From Syntrophales bacterium (lineage in GTDB: Bacteria; Desulfobacterota; Syntrophia; Syntrophales; PHBD01): DNA of 64,000 nt. The stretch is taken from the NCBI GenBank assembly GCA_035363115.1, contig DAOSEM010000001.1, forward strand, positions 124,001-188,000, written 5' to 3'. The notes below the pieces were generated by a model. That model was not told where the DNA came from, searched no databases, and saw only the letters and a list, made by a program, of their open reading frames with translations. Shown here in pieces: positions 9,541 to 19,400 of the stretch (position 1 is the first letter of the stretch; the number at the start of each line of letters is the position of its first letter). The translations under genes were made by a program, and so were the position numbers.

Positions 9541-10462
9541 CAGGCTCCCCCGACGATAATAGCACCATGGGAAGGATCAGGTTCCAGCGCCGGACAAGGA
9601 GGCCGCCCCTCTGCCCCCGTTCGACGTAGGCCCGGGAACGCGGGCGGTGCTGCACCATGCGGGCGAGAAGATCATCAGGCACATGGAAGCTCTTCTGAAA
9701 CTTCTCCAGGAACCACCCTGTCGCCGCCCAGAGCTTTGCCATGTCATACCGGCGCAGGACCTCTTCCAGGAGTTCAAGATCGAGGGTCGTGAACCCGGCG
9801 GCAGAATGGACCAGTTCCTCCAGCCCTCCGGTCAGCGACGGCCGGCTGAATCCCTCGACCAAAGTGCGCTCGGGGCCTGTGACTTCCAGCAGTTTTCCCA
9901 GGTGCGCGATCCGCCGAATGCCGAGCTGCTTGCCTGAGTCGCCCTTCATCGAAAGGGGGAGATCCAGGAAGCGGAGAGTCGCATTTTCCAGTACAAGCGG
10001 CCGACGGCGCTTGGCAACATAAAGGGTGCACTGATTCCAAAGCGAATGCGCGGCCCCGAGCAGCTCCAGGGCGCTGTGATGAGAGAAGACGGCATCAGGA
10101 TACATGGCACTTGCCACCAGAAAAGGATCGGGATGGAAATCTTTCGGGGACAGGGTCGGCGGCACAACGGCGTATATCTCACGGGTGACGCGTTTCAGGC
10201 GGCCGGTCCGGAGGTGATGCTTGAGCCGTTCGACGACGCGCAACCGCTTTCCATCCGGCATCAAGTCAGCGGCAGCCTCATCAAGGGAGAACACCGGATG
10301 GGTGGCAAAGAAATCAGGAGTCTTAAGTTTTCGTTCGGTGCTCATATGGGTAATAAAATTCCCCGTATCAATCCAAAACGTCAACTATGCAGCGGATTTG
10401 TCCGTTTGCAATGTGTTTCACTATGGGTAGTTCTTTTACCTGTTCGGTCACAATATGCAAGC
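9485..10462. repeat. 978-bp direct repeat, copy 1 (AbiEi plus flanks)
   Basis: Aligns base for base in length with 30056-31033 in the same orientation. It holds a whole abiEi gene, the first 20 codons of abiEii and about 117 bases upstream of abiEi. The left limit is where the two abiEii remnants diverge; the right limit is after the shared ACAATATGCAAGC. The copies bracket 19.6 kb. Confidence 0.92.
9530..10345 (-). CDS. abiEi: AbiEi-family antitoxin (copy 1), partner toxin broken
   Basis: Type IV antitoxins of the AbiE system are winged-helix proteins that repress their own promoter and neutralise the AbiEii nucleotidyltransferase. This 271-residue product has the N-terminal helix-turn-helix region (FSLDEAAADLMPDG, then LRTGRLKRVTREIYAV) and the AbiEi C-terminal domain (YPDAVFSHHSALELLG, later GPERTLVEGF). 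I place the start at ATG 10345, directly before the first recognisable residues; a TTG at 10384 is in frame but has no support, and neither start has a good ribosome site. The protein differs from the copy at 30.1-30.9 kb at about a dozen positions. Its toxin gene is cut off at 53 codons, so it is an orphan antitoxin and may now act only as a repressor. Confidence 0.85.
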   Translation of the reverse strand: MSTERKLKTPDFFATHPVFSLDEAAADLMPDGKRLRVVERLKHHLRTGRLKRVTREIYAVVPPTLSPKDFHPDPFLVASAMYPDAVFSHHSALELLGAAHSLWNQCTLYVAKRRRPLVLENATLRFLDLPLSMKGDSGKQLGIRRIAHLGKLLEVTGPERTLVEGFSRPSLTGGLEELVHSAAGFTTLDLELLEEVLRRYDMAKLWAATGWFLEKFQKSFHVPDDLLARMVQHRPRSRAYVERGQRGGLLVRRWNLILPMVLLSSGEPDER

Positions 10463-10479
10463 GAATCTTTTGCTGCTAT

Positions 10480-11520
10480 TCACCGGTTTGTATCGGCAGA
10501 CAGAAGACGGCTGTAACCTGCCTCAATCAGGGATTCAGAATTAGGATCGTGCTTGCGAAGATTATTCTCCACAGCTTTCCGTGATGTATTTGCATAGCAA
10601 TACTTGCAGAGATGATGACAGGTATCATACATGCCGATGTCCTTACTGACTATGCAACCACACTCCTTTCGTTGCCCCTTGTCCTTGAGATATGGCCGGG
10701 AATAGACGGCAAAAAGATCAGGCTGATAGCCTAGAAAATTCATCAATGCTGAATCGTCATTGAAAAGTTCAATCATAAGATCGTCATCGATACATCTATT
10801 ATGCCCAATACCATATTGGTCAAGCGATACACCTTCGGCACAAGTGGTAATATTGATTCCCCAGCCTTGAGCTTTATGCTGAATTCGTTCCGCAAGTTCG
10901 ATCATTAATGGTGGTGTAAATTCTCTGAAAGAAACACCTTCTCTCGTCAGATTGTTTTGTACTTTTTTATATATGCCGATATCAGCAAAGCTTATAACGA
11001 GCTTCTCAGTGTATCCTTGGAGCTGTCGGGCAATGCATTCAATGCGATCCACAAGGACATCAATGGAAATGGTATTGGTAAGGATCAGAGGATCATATCG
11101 CCAGATAACGCGTTTCTTGCCAAGCCTATCAGATAGGGCTTTAAATGTATCAATGCGCTGTACAAGAGGGGGGACATTAGGCTCCAGTTTCTCCTGTTCA
11201 TAGTCATTGAGAGTGAACTGAAAATAATAGTGAATTCCTTTGGCCTCTATTTCGGGTAAATATTGAATCAGTGGCTTTGGATTTTTACTCCAGAACACAA
11301 TGATTCGGGTTTTCTTGAATGAAATGTACTGAAACTGTTTGGTATTAAAAGGATTTTTCCATGTCAGATATCCGGCTTCAAGACGATTTCTGAACCACTT
11401 GGCGAAAAATGCGGGGATATCTGTTGCACGACTGGCCGATACAATGACCGGGCAGATGGCCTTCTCGCATTTATTATCCGGAAGATTAATGATGTCCGTT
11501 TTCCATCCACTGAAAACCAC
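10480..11520 (-). CDS. DUF1848 protein with C-terminal radical-SAM-like Fe-S motif
   Basis: 346 residues. The N-terminus VIVSASRATDIPAFFAKWF and the FWSKNP and WRYDPL segments match my memory of the DUF1848 family, whose function is unknown. The striking feature is at the C-terminus: near residue 310 a CHHLCKYC motif has the CX3CX2C spacing of radical-SAM iron-sulfur sites, preceded by a CGC pair. In ordinary radical-SAM enzymes this motif is N-terminal. The GTG start has AAGGA eight bases upstream and lies three bases after the stop of the methyltransferase gene, so the two are probably co-translated. GC is about 38 percent in a 60-base sample (10561-10620), far below the 60-67 percent of neighbouring genes, which suggests separate acquisition. 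The downstream limit of this cassette coincides with the direct-repeat edge at 10462. Confidence 0.75.
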   Translation of the reverse strand: MVFSGWKTDIINLPDNKCEKAICPVIVSASRATDIPAFFAKWFRNRLEAGYLTWKNPFNTKQFQYISFKKTRIIVFWSKNPKPLIQYLPEIEAKGIHYYFQFTLNDYEQEKLEPNVPPLVQRIDTFKALSDRLGKKRVIWRYDPLILTNTISIDVLVDRIECIARQLQGYTEKLVISFADIGIYKKVQNNLTREGVSFREFTPPLMIELAERIQHKAQGWGINITTCAEGVSLDQYGIGHNRCIDDDLMIELFNDDSALMNFLGYQPDLFAVYSRPYLKDKGQRKECGCIVSKDIGMYDTCHHLCKYCYANTSRKAVENNLRKHDPNSESLIEAGYSRLLSADTNR

Positions 11521-11523
11521 TGA

Positions 11524-13317
11524 TTATTTCCTTTCTGTAAAGAAACCGGTGAAGCCACAGGGATCAGATCTCTTCCCTTCGCCTATACGACCGCCGAAAC
11601 ATGATTCATTGGGGCGTGCGGCATTAACCCGATATGCCGGATGTTCTGTAAAGTTTGCGGTGATTGTTTCTGCGAAGGAATGTGGTGCGAAGACGCGATA
11701 AGCAATCTTCGTTTCATCATTATTTTGAATGCATCTGTGATTCAACACGAATCTTCTCTGCGTAAAACAGCTCCCATCATGACAGGTAGATGAATCTCTT
11801 GCACACGGAATGGGAATGATGGTCCGCATGACGGCTTGGGGGTCGCGATCATGCAAATTTGCTTCACGATTCAGAGTCATGGCAAAATATTCAAAGGGAT
11901 TGTCTTTGGATGTTACATCAGCGACGATACAGAAACCGTATGGAAGCAGCAGGCGCGAGACGATATGAAGGGTGTTCCTGATGATTCCTTGTGCTGACGC
12001 ATAGTTGACGTTGTAAAATTCGCAGAGACATTTCCAGCTAGTGATGATGTCATATCGAGTGCCGAACTTCTCCGCAATTGCGGATAATGCGGGAACATAG
12101 CTTTCGAGGTTGAAGGGAAGATTTACACAATGCGGATCTAATGTGTAATCAAGATTGATAAAATCTCTAAACGATTCAAGAATATCTCCTTGCTTGCAAA
12201 GGGCATCTTCGTTGATGTCGATCGCTGTGATCTCTACCGGTGCCTCGCATCTCCCCCAGTTGGAAAGGGCCAGCAACGTCCCTGCAACGGCGGCGCCTGT
12301 TCCCGATCCTATATCGAGTATTCGGATGGTGTCTTTCTGGCGCATGGCAGAACCGATAGCTGGGATGGAAAGAAGTTCCGATAAAATATTCCATGTCTCT
12401 ATAACGGTTCTGGGAAAGTAGGTCCCGAGATAAATCAGGTTATCTTCGTGAGTAGCTTCAAAGTTAAATCGAGCACCTTGTTTCTTCCTCTGAAAGACAG
12501 CGCCCATTCGTTCGAGTTGATCGTCTATGAATGATGGGAGGCGTTTGTGCTCATGGGAGACAGCAGTCTTTCTTCCTTGTAATTCTTCAGCAATAGGGGA
12601 TATAAACAAACCCGGTACGAGATCGCATGCCTCGCTGTGGAGCGATTCGACGATACGAGATCTTACAGTATTATGCTCCCGTAAAATCTCCTCATCATTA
12701 AGATCGAAGATCCTCCTGAGATCCCCACTTCTTAGTATCGGATAACTGCGCTTCGCGGTCGAATCGTGAAAACAAGTTGTTATGCTGGTCCTCAATTCGA
12801 TCCCCGCAGATTTCGGGTTAATAAGAGCATCCAGGGCATATTCGATCAGCAAATCTTCGCATTGTTTTTGCCGGACCGCGGGTCCATCTACCCATGCATC
12901 ATGAATCAAGGAAACGATCCTCACGAAGCGATCTAGATAGTCTTTTCGCGAATCTGTGATATTCTTGTATTCGAAGATTGCTTCCGCACGAGTACGAAGC
13001 GAACCGGGGGGCAAGAAGTCGGCTACTGTACGTATTTTCGCGTACAGTTCTGCCCGTTGGAAAAGGGACAAGAAAAATATCAGAAGAGCAATTACTGAGG
13101 CTGGTGGTTCAGCACCATCACGGATCGCTTGGCCTGCACGGGAATTTACGAAAATCAACAGGGTTTCTTCATAATCAAAGCGACTTGATCGTAATTCTGC
13201 AGCGGTCAGTCCATAAAATAGCGGTCGGATTTCGTGAAGATGTGCTTTCAGGAAATCATCACAAACGGATAATGAATTCCATCGATTTATTTCCTGCTGT
13301 AGGTCCTGAAGGGTCAT
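11524..13317 (-). CDS. Class I SAM methyltransferase with Rsm22/METTL17-like cysteine tail
   Basis: 597 residues. The first 300 are helical and not recognised. A Rossmann methyltransferase follows, with motif I ILDIGSGTGAAVAG near residue 335 and an acidic strand end at AIDIN. Near residue 500 the tail reads PCARDSSTCHDGSC, then CFTQRRFVLNH and ETKIAYRVF. This pattern of four cysteines with an F-[ST]-x-R and a later EXKxxYxV recalls the iron-sulfur-binding region of the Rsm22/METTL17 ribosome-associated family; the match is from memory and is not certain. It overlaps the preceding 629-aa gene by four bases (ATGA), indicating translational coupling. Low GC like its neighbours. A role in modifying phage or host RNA or DNA would be guesswork. 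Confidence 0.7.
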   Translation of the reverse strand: MTLQDLQQEINRWNSLSVCDDFLKAHLHEIRPLFYGLTAAELRSSRFDYEETLLIFVNSRAGQAIRDGAEPPASVIALLIFFLSLFQRAELYAKIRTVADFLPPGSLRTRAEAIFEYKNITDSRKDYLDRFVRIVSLIHDAWVDGPAVRQKQCEDLLIEYALDALINPKSAGIELRTSITTCFHDSTAKRSYPILRSGDLRRIFDLNDEEILREHNTVRSRIVESLHSEACDLVPGLFISPIAEELQGRKTAVSHEHKRLPSFIDDQLERMGAVFQRKKQGARFNFEATHEDNLIYLGTYFPRTVIETWNILSELLSIPAIGSAMRQKDTIRILDIGSGTGAAVAGTLLALSNWGRCEAPVEITAIDINEDALCKQGDILESFRDFINLDYTLDPHCVNLPFNLESYVPALSAIAEKFGTRYDIITSWKCLCEFYNVNYASAQGIIRNTLHIVSRLLLPYGFCIVADVTSKDNPFEYFAMTLNREANLHDRDPQAVMRTIIPIPCARDSSTCHDGSCFTQRRFVLNHRCIQNNDETKIAYRVFAPHSFAETITANFTEHPAYRVNAARPNESCFGGRIGEGKRSDPCGFTGFFTERK

Positions 13318-15203
13318 ATGCCAGATTTCTTTGAATCCTCTTCTATTGCGATATCAATAATACGGGTGTTCACAGTGATCTGCCCGCTTTCGATAATATC
13401 TGCAAGGCGATCCTTGGATATTCGGAAATGGAGAATGTCTTGCCCTCTTTTTCTGCTCAACTCGAACTCATCTGCAAGAAAAAAGCACTGCGCTAGAAGG
13501 CACCTCCCTAATTCGCTTCTCTCATCAACAGCATCAGCTTTCATGTGCTTAATGTAATGGATGATTTTACCGATTGTCGAAATCTCAAATCTTCGCACAA
13601 ATAGATCATGTGCACGATAAGAATGATCATTGATGAGTCTGCCTGGCGTACCTAAAGCAATTGGCACAGCAGAAATCGGGAGTTTGTCATAAAGACTCAG
13701 CATATATTTATCCGGCACACGTTGATAGAAGGCCCATTGGTATAGTGATTCGATCAACTGAAGCTCAAACAATGTTTGCAGGTGGAATTTAATCTCGGGG
13801 TTTTGTTCTACGAGCGGTTTCAGCAAAGGGTGCACGGCATAGAGGCCCGTCTCCTTGGCATCCAATGCGGTATATCCATAGTAAGCGCCGAGAGTTCCCA
13901 GAATTGGAACAATCTGTCTTGAATTTAACCAGTCTTCATGGATCCTCTGTTTGACATTTCGATGATCGTTGGACTGGCGGCTGGAATACTTGAATAGTGC
14001 AGCCAGCACTCTCGCTTCATAAGGAAACTTGGCGTGCCGCAGCACTTGAATGGCAGATCGGTAGTCACCGGAAAACAGACTCTTGAATGCTTGGCCCACC
14101 TCTTCCTGTTCCCCGGTGGTTTTGTAAATCTCCATCGCCAGTGTCCGCGCCCGATCCTTTTCAATGAATGCGTCGTAAGCAATTACGAGCGATCTAATTT
14201 CTTTTATCACTTCCGACAGCCGGTCTTCCCGATCCAGTAGCGAAAGAAGCAAGGTATCTGCATGGCAATGCTTATGAGGATTACAAGAGGCATCGCCGGT
14301 GATTGCCGCACACAAACAAAAATATTCTTCCGGGTAGTCTGCGTAGCAACCAGTTTTAACGGAAAAATATCGATCTGCGTTGCGAAGAAATGCAACTAGC
14401 CCCATATAACGGTCGAACTTACTGATTGAATTTTCAACTTCTTTCGATTGGATGTCGTATTCTTGAGTAATCCATTCAATAGCATCATCTAGCCCTTGGG
14501 CAATGGATGGAGCAATTGAGAACAGATGCCTCGGTACCGGCACATCCGGTTTTATCCAACCGGCGATATAGCGATTCAAATCTCCTTGCTCAGGCGATAT
14601 ACCAATACTGGCAAGCCTGGAGATCGGCAGGGGCAGCGGATATCGAAGGACTGCGGATGTTCCGCGGCAAGCTTTCACCTCCTCTGCTAGAAGCAAGATA
14701 CCGAGGAGGTGTTGATTTTTATTGATAGGCTGAGGAGCGGTAAACAGGGTAAGTACAGTGGGGAAATGTCTTTGGATATCGTCGAAATCGCTGGAACCAA
14801 TTGCCTTGTCCCATGTTGCAGGATAGATGAGCCCATGGGCGAGGAAGACCTGAGTCCTCAGTTGGTCCACTGGCATGTAGAAAAGGCTCCTGTCTCCATT
14901 GCTGACCTTCATTGATCCATCAGTTGCATTAACGGGTTCAAGGGGTTCTTCGTATAGCGTTCTTTTTGTATGGCTATCGCCGCTTTCATAAAGCGGAAGC
15001 TGAGGACTTGTCTCTTCTTTCCTTGAATCTTTAGATTTACCTATTTCCCGGAGCAACTTCGACTTCAAAGCTTTCTCGATCGTTATGCATCTTTTTTCTC
15101 CCTGAGGGCGAATGCAAGCCTTCTGGTTTTGGACGTAATCCAGACCATCTTGCAGCACTTCATATGTTTTGCCATTTTGGCTGAACGTTTCTCCTTTTTT
15201 CAT
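13314..15203 (-). CDS. Unknown 629-aa protein of the low-GC defence cassette
   Basis: I do not recognise this family. The first 60 residues look like a small beta domain (NGKTYEVLQDGLDYV). A charged linker follows, then a mostly helical body. There is a cysteine/histidine-rich stretch near residue 295-310 (FCLCAAITGDASCNPHKHCH) that could bind metal, and a glycine/tyrosine segment LGTLGAYYGYTALDA near 435. No Walker, nuclease or signal motif is visible. It begins 19 bases after the UvrD-like gene and overlaps the methyltransferase by four bases, so it belongs to a tightly linked four-gene unit. GC is about 40 percent in a sample at its 3' end. It may be a scaffold or sensor for the adjacent helicase and methyltransferase, but that is only inferred from linkage. 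Confidence 0.6.
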   Translation of the reverse strand: MKKGETFSQNGKTYEVLQDGLDYVQNQKACIRPQGEKRCITIEKALKSKLLREIGKSKDSRKEETSPQLPLYESGDSHTKRTLYEEPLEPVNATDGSMKVSNGDRSLFYMPVDQLRTQVFLAHGLIYPATWDKAIGSSDFDDIQRHFPTVLTLFTAPQPINKNQHLLGILLLAEEVKACRGTSAVLRYPLPLPISRLASIGISPEQGDLNRYIAGWIKPDVPVPRHLFSIAPSIAQGLDDAIEWITQEYDIQSKEVENSISKFDRYMGLVAFLRNADRYFSVKTGCYADYPEEYFCLCAAITGDASCNPHKHCHADTLLLSLLDREDRLSEVIKEIRSLVIAYDAFIEKDRARTLAMEIYKTTGEQEEVGQAFKSLFSGDYRSAIQVLRHAKFPYEARVLAALFKYSSRQSNDHRNVKQRIHEDWLNSRQIVPILGTLGAYYGYTALDAKETGLYAVHPLLKPLVEQNPEIKFHLQTLFELQLIESLYQWAFYQRVPDKYMLSLYDKLPISAVPIALGTPGRLINDHSYRAHDLFVRRFEISTIGKIIHYIKHMKADAVDERSELGRCLLAQCFFLADEFELSRKRGQDILHFRISKDRLADIIESGQITVNTRIIDIAIEEDSKKSGI

Positions 15204-15222
15204 AAATCATGCCTGCCTTTCT

Positions 15223-16401
15223 CTAGAATGGTACGTCGTCTTCTGGAACCGGGGTCTCTGCGTCCAGGGCATTGTAGGTGTCAGGATCGAAACCAGATAT
15301 AGGATCCTTTTGTGGATCGTTTAGATCCCTGAAAACGAAAAGCTCCTTTTTTGCGCGTGTGCTGGCAACATACCATTCTTGCGGGATATCTTTAAAGAAA
15401 TTGATACGCGGAATGATGACAACATCGAACTCTAGCCCTTTGGACGATATAAAGGTCGTAACAACGTAGCGTTCCAGATCATCCGATATTTCCTCCTCGT
15501 GGTGATATTTTGTAGCTGATATGCCCATCTTAGTGACCATTTCATGGACATCATCGACGGATTCACCCGAATGGCCGTAACGCTTTCGCCATAGAGCAAG
15601 TGGACACAGGATAGCCACATTGCCCTCTGCATTCTGAAGGATTGTCCTCAGATGCTGATTCCTATGAGCATCGTCATGATATGAAATGACTGTTGGCTTC
15701 GGTCCGCGACGATTAGAGCGGAGAAGGCGTTCAGGGATTGCCTCATCCCATGCGACTTGGTTTGTTTTGGGGATAAATTGGCGGGCAAAGAGGTATGTCT
15801 CATATGTGTTTCTGAAATTTCTCCCCAATGGGAAGCGTCTGTAGGGTCCGAAGTCCGTTCGCAGAATGCTTTCAATCTCTTCTATTTTCGCCCCGTGCTT
15901 TGGATGGACTTGTTGGCCGTTATCCGCGCCAACGAAAACGCGTTCAAAATACTGTGGAAGCACCTGATAGACACAAAGAGGCAGGTCTTGACCTTCGTCG
16001 ATGAGAAGTTCTTCGATTTGCTGGCCCGTTAGGGGCGATTTTCGGATGCGCTCTGCCATCGCCTCTGGTGTCGGTGGCGCATCAACATTGAAACCGGAAT
16101 TAGTAAGCGGACAATACCACTTATGAAATGTACTGACACGCTCCCGCGGGACACTTTGGATGTTCGCAAGGTTGCGAATAGCTTGCACGAGCATATTCTG
16201 GAAAGTTACCAGATGAACATTGGTTTGCTGGTTGTTGATGCGAACAAGGCGATAGATCGAGACTGTTGTTTTACCACTACCAGGGCAACCGGTGACGAGG
16301 GCGCTTCGGAAACCGTCATCGTCGATCATGCGGAGCATTTCAAGACCGTCTTGTGTAGCACGCATTTCCTCCAATGAAGGCAAATGAAATTCGAACGGCA
16401 T
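15223..16401 (-). CDS. Compact UvrD/superfamily 1 helicase-like ATPase
   Basis: 392 residues with superfamily 1 helicase motifs in order: Walker A GCPGSGKTT near residue 40; motif Ia TFQNMLVQAI; motif II LIDEGQDLP near 135; motif IV-like RNFRNTYETY near 195; motif V TFISSKGLEFDVVIIP near 325; motif VI YVASTRAKKEL near 355. It is much shorter than UvrD/Rep (about 700 residues) and lacks the inserted 1B/2B domains, like the small UvrD-like ATPases seen in defence loci. It lies 36 bases after the large methylase stop and 19 bases before the 629-aa gene. GC is about 38 percent in a sample, unlike the 60-plus percent methylase upstream. Probably a DNA or RNA translocase for the cassette; the substrate is unknown. 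Confidence 0.82.
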   Translation of the reverse strand: MPFEFHLPSLEEMRATQDGLEMLRMIDDDGFRSALVTGCPGSGKTTVSIYRLVRINNQQTNVHLVTFQNMLVQAIRNLANIQSVPRERVSTFHKWYCPLTNSGFNVDAPPTPEAMAERIRKSPLTGQQIEELLIDEGQDLPLCVYQVLPQYFERVFVGADNGQQVHPKHGAKIEEIESILRTDFGPYRRFPLGRNFRNTYETYLFARQFIPKTNQVAWDEAIPERLLRSNRRGPKPTVISYHDDAHRNQHLRTILQNAEGNVAILCPLALWRKRYGHSGESVDDVHEMVTKMGISATKYHHEEEISDDLERYVVTTFISSKGLEFDVVIIPRINFFKDIPQEWYVASTRAKKELFVFRDLNDPQKDPISGFDPDTYNALDAETPVPEDDVPF

Positions 16402-16437
16402 AAGTCCGACTCTCCCTGATCTAACGCATTGCGCTAT

Positions 16438-19400
16438 TTAAAAAAGTACCCCTTGTTCACCTTTATTCTGGTTGTAAGATGCAGGAGACTCTAACACCTT
16501 TGGTGCCTGATGCTCTTCCTTTGGGCGTTTGATGTCGGCGAGTAGCTGTTTGTAACCTGTTTCACCTAGGAGGTTACGGGCGTGGAGGTGACATTCGCGC
16601 CAGGATTCTTCGGGGGGCTGGGTGAGTTGCCAGTCGAAGAAGCGGGGGCCGAGGCGGGAGACCACAGGCTGAGGGCGTTTCGCCCGCTCGTCGTGACCGA
16701 GGCCGTAGTCGGCCAAGCGCAGGGTCTCGGGGAGCATCCAGCCCTCACCATTGTTCTGGTTAAGGAAAGCTCCAATGCCCTTCTCCTTGTCGCCGCCGTG
16801 GGAATGGATCTTCTCTTCGAGATCGTGGAAGGCAACAAGGGTTAGGACCGTCTGTCGAAGTTCAGGGTCTTTGTTCTTGTCGACTCGCCAGAAACCTTTA
16901 GGAGAGAGAGCTCCTGCCGCTGATTCTCTTTGCATAGATTCCTTCTGTTTGTCGCACTCCCGCAGGACCCATTCGAAATCTGATGCCCTCAGATTAAATT
17001 GGGCTGCAATCAATGCATCCAGCTTACAACGTAACCGTAATCTTTCCATATTAGTCATTGCCCATTGGGATGTGGTCCGCCATGCAGAATCAACTTGGAA
17101 CCTTGGAGATGTAAGTGACAACCATTCAACGGAAAACACCTGACTGCAGAGTGCGAGTGATGCACAGATCGCAGAAATGTTGACTACGTGGTTTTTAATT
17201 ATTGAAGGTATCGGACTTTCGTTCAGTAGGTACGGTGAAACATACATCACTCCACTTCCCAAGCGAGCCCTGAAACACCAGTCAAAAACCAATGAGTTCA
17301 GAACAGCTGATTGCGATAGAGTAACTGAAAGGATACCAGAGTCACTTCGAAAGACAGGCACAGGGTGGGAGCAAGGATGGTTTGGAATAGGTGCACAGAT
17401 GAACCCTCTGGTATTCGTAGCCGATACTATTGCAATAAGTGATGCTTTCGGAGCGGGAGCGTAATTAGACGAATTAAGGAAAGTCCCAGTGCTCATGAGG
17501 TACTGTGGGAGGTGACACTTATTTGCCCAATCTATATCGGCCCACTGAGCTCCCCTCCCCTTGCCGCTAATCCATCCCTTCTGGCTGAAGTCAAACTGGC
17601 CAATCATCCGTCCCTCGTAGAGCGGCAGGGCCGTGTTTTCGATCCGGTCCTCCCGGATCCAGGCATCGGCCTCGCGGGAGAGGATGACGCCCTCCGGGAT
17701 ATCGGCCCGGGGGATGGGAAGGGTGTCATAGGGCGGCTGGGCGCAGCGGAGCTTCCATTTAGTGCGCTGGACGTCGCCGGGCTTGAGGAGATGGCCGTGG
17801 ACGAAGCGGGTAAGCGCAGTGCGCTCCTCGGGGCCAGCGTTGGTGTCGTAAAGCCACTCCTCCAATTGAATAGGCGTCGACACTGGCCGCGTCGGATCGA
17901 CGCTCAGTTCGGCCCAGAGTTCCCTGATGGGCCGCCAGTTGCCCTTGAGCCAGCGGCTGTACTCGTCGGGCCGGTAGCCGTCGGCCTCCCAGCGCGGTCG
18001 CGGGGGGAAGAGGCGCGAGTCGTTGGTCATATCGAACTCTCTAGCGTACTGAATCCCCCAGCCGTCTGGGCCGTCGTCGCCGAGCAGGACGGAATTGGCG
18101 TAGATCTTCTCCAGGATCTCCAGATCCCGCCGGGACTGGATTTCGAGGATCGCCAGGGACCGGGGGCTGAAGCGGGTCACCTGGGCGCGGCTGTAAGGGG
18201 TAGCCAGGGCCTCGGCATTCTCCCAGTCTTCGAGCTTCCGGCGCATGAAGGCCGTCTGGATCGCCTCGGTGGCGCCGCCCTTCTGGATAATGACAGGATT
18301 GAACTTAAAGCGGCTGTCGATCTCAAAGACCTTGTCCCGGTTCTCGAATCCGAAGAGCCACTCCCAGCGGCAGCGGTCGAGGAAGAGGCGGCGCAGGCCC
18401 CCCGTGCCATGGTCGGAGTAGAGGCCCGAGGGGACGATGAAACCGAGGCGGCCGTCCGGTCGCAGGAGGGCATGGGCCTGCTCCAGGAAAGCCTTGTAGA
18501 GGTTGATGTCGGCCGAGCCCTGGTGGCGGAAAGGGTGGGCCGGGTCGGCGAATCCCCGGCTCTTCCTGCGGGCATCCCGCCAGCGGGCATGGTAGAGGTG
18601 GTTGTCCCGGCCGCGGGCGAAGGCGAATCGGTCCCCGCTCGCCTCGTTTTCATCCGGGTCGCCGAAGGGGCTCGCGGCATAACCCATGAAGTTCGATTGG
18701 GCGCGGAAGTCGGCGTTGTAGTCAAGCCAGGCCCGCTCGATACCGGCGTCGGCGAAATAATTGGTCTGATGGCGGAGGGCCTCCTGCTTGCCGTAGGCTC
18801 GGTACAGAGGGTCGATATTGGAGAAGAACTCCTTGGAGTTGGGCTTGGCGATGTCCCAGGGGGGATTCCCGAGGATGGCGTCGAAGCCGGATCCCGCGGT
18901 GCAGAAGACGTCGGGGAACTCGATCTCCCAGTGGAAGAAGCGCTTGGTTGCGGCGATCCGTTCGGCAATGGCCCGAGTCTTCGGCAACGGGGCATGGAAG
19001 GTTGTCGGAAGGGGCGCCTGATCCAGGGCGTCGGCCGGCCAGAACCAGCAGGCACACCAGATGTCGAGAGCAGACTTGAGGGCCTGCCAGGCCGGGGCGC
19101 CGACAACCTCTTCCCGATAGATCCGGGCGCGCTCGGTGCTTTCGTGGACGGGGAGTTCATGGAGGCGCGCCAGGACGGCCAGTGTGTCGGCATGGACCGT
19201 CTCAGCCTCCGTCTGAACATCTTGGGAAAAGAGGGTGGGTCCTGCCAAAAAGCTGCGCAAATCAGGGGTGAGTCGCTCCTTGACGAAGGTCTTGAGGGCC
19301 TTGGTCCATGCTTCCTTAGCGAAATGGACGCCGTTGGCATGGCCCTTGTCGCCTCCTTCGCGGTTCTTCCAGGCCATGACCGGGTAGTGCTGGTACTGGT

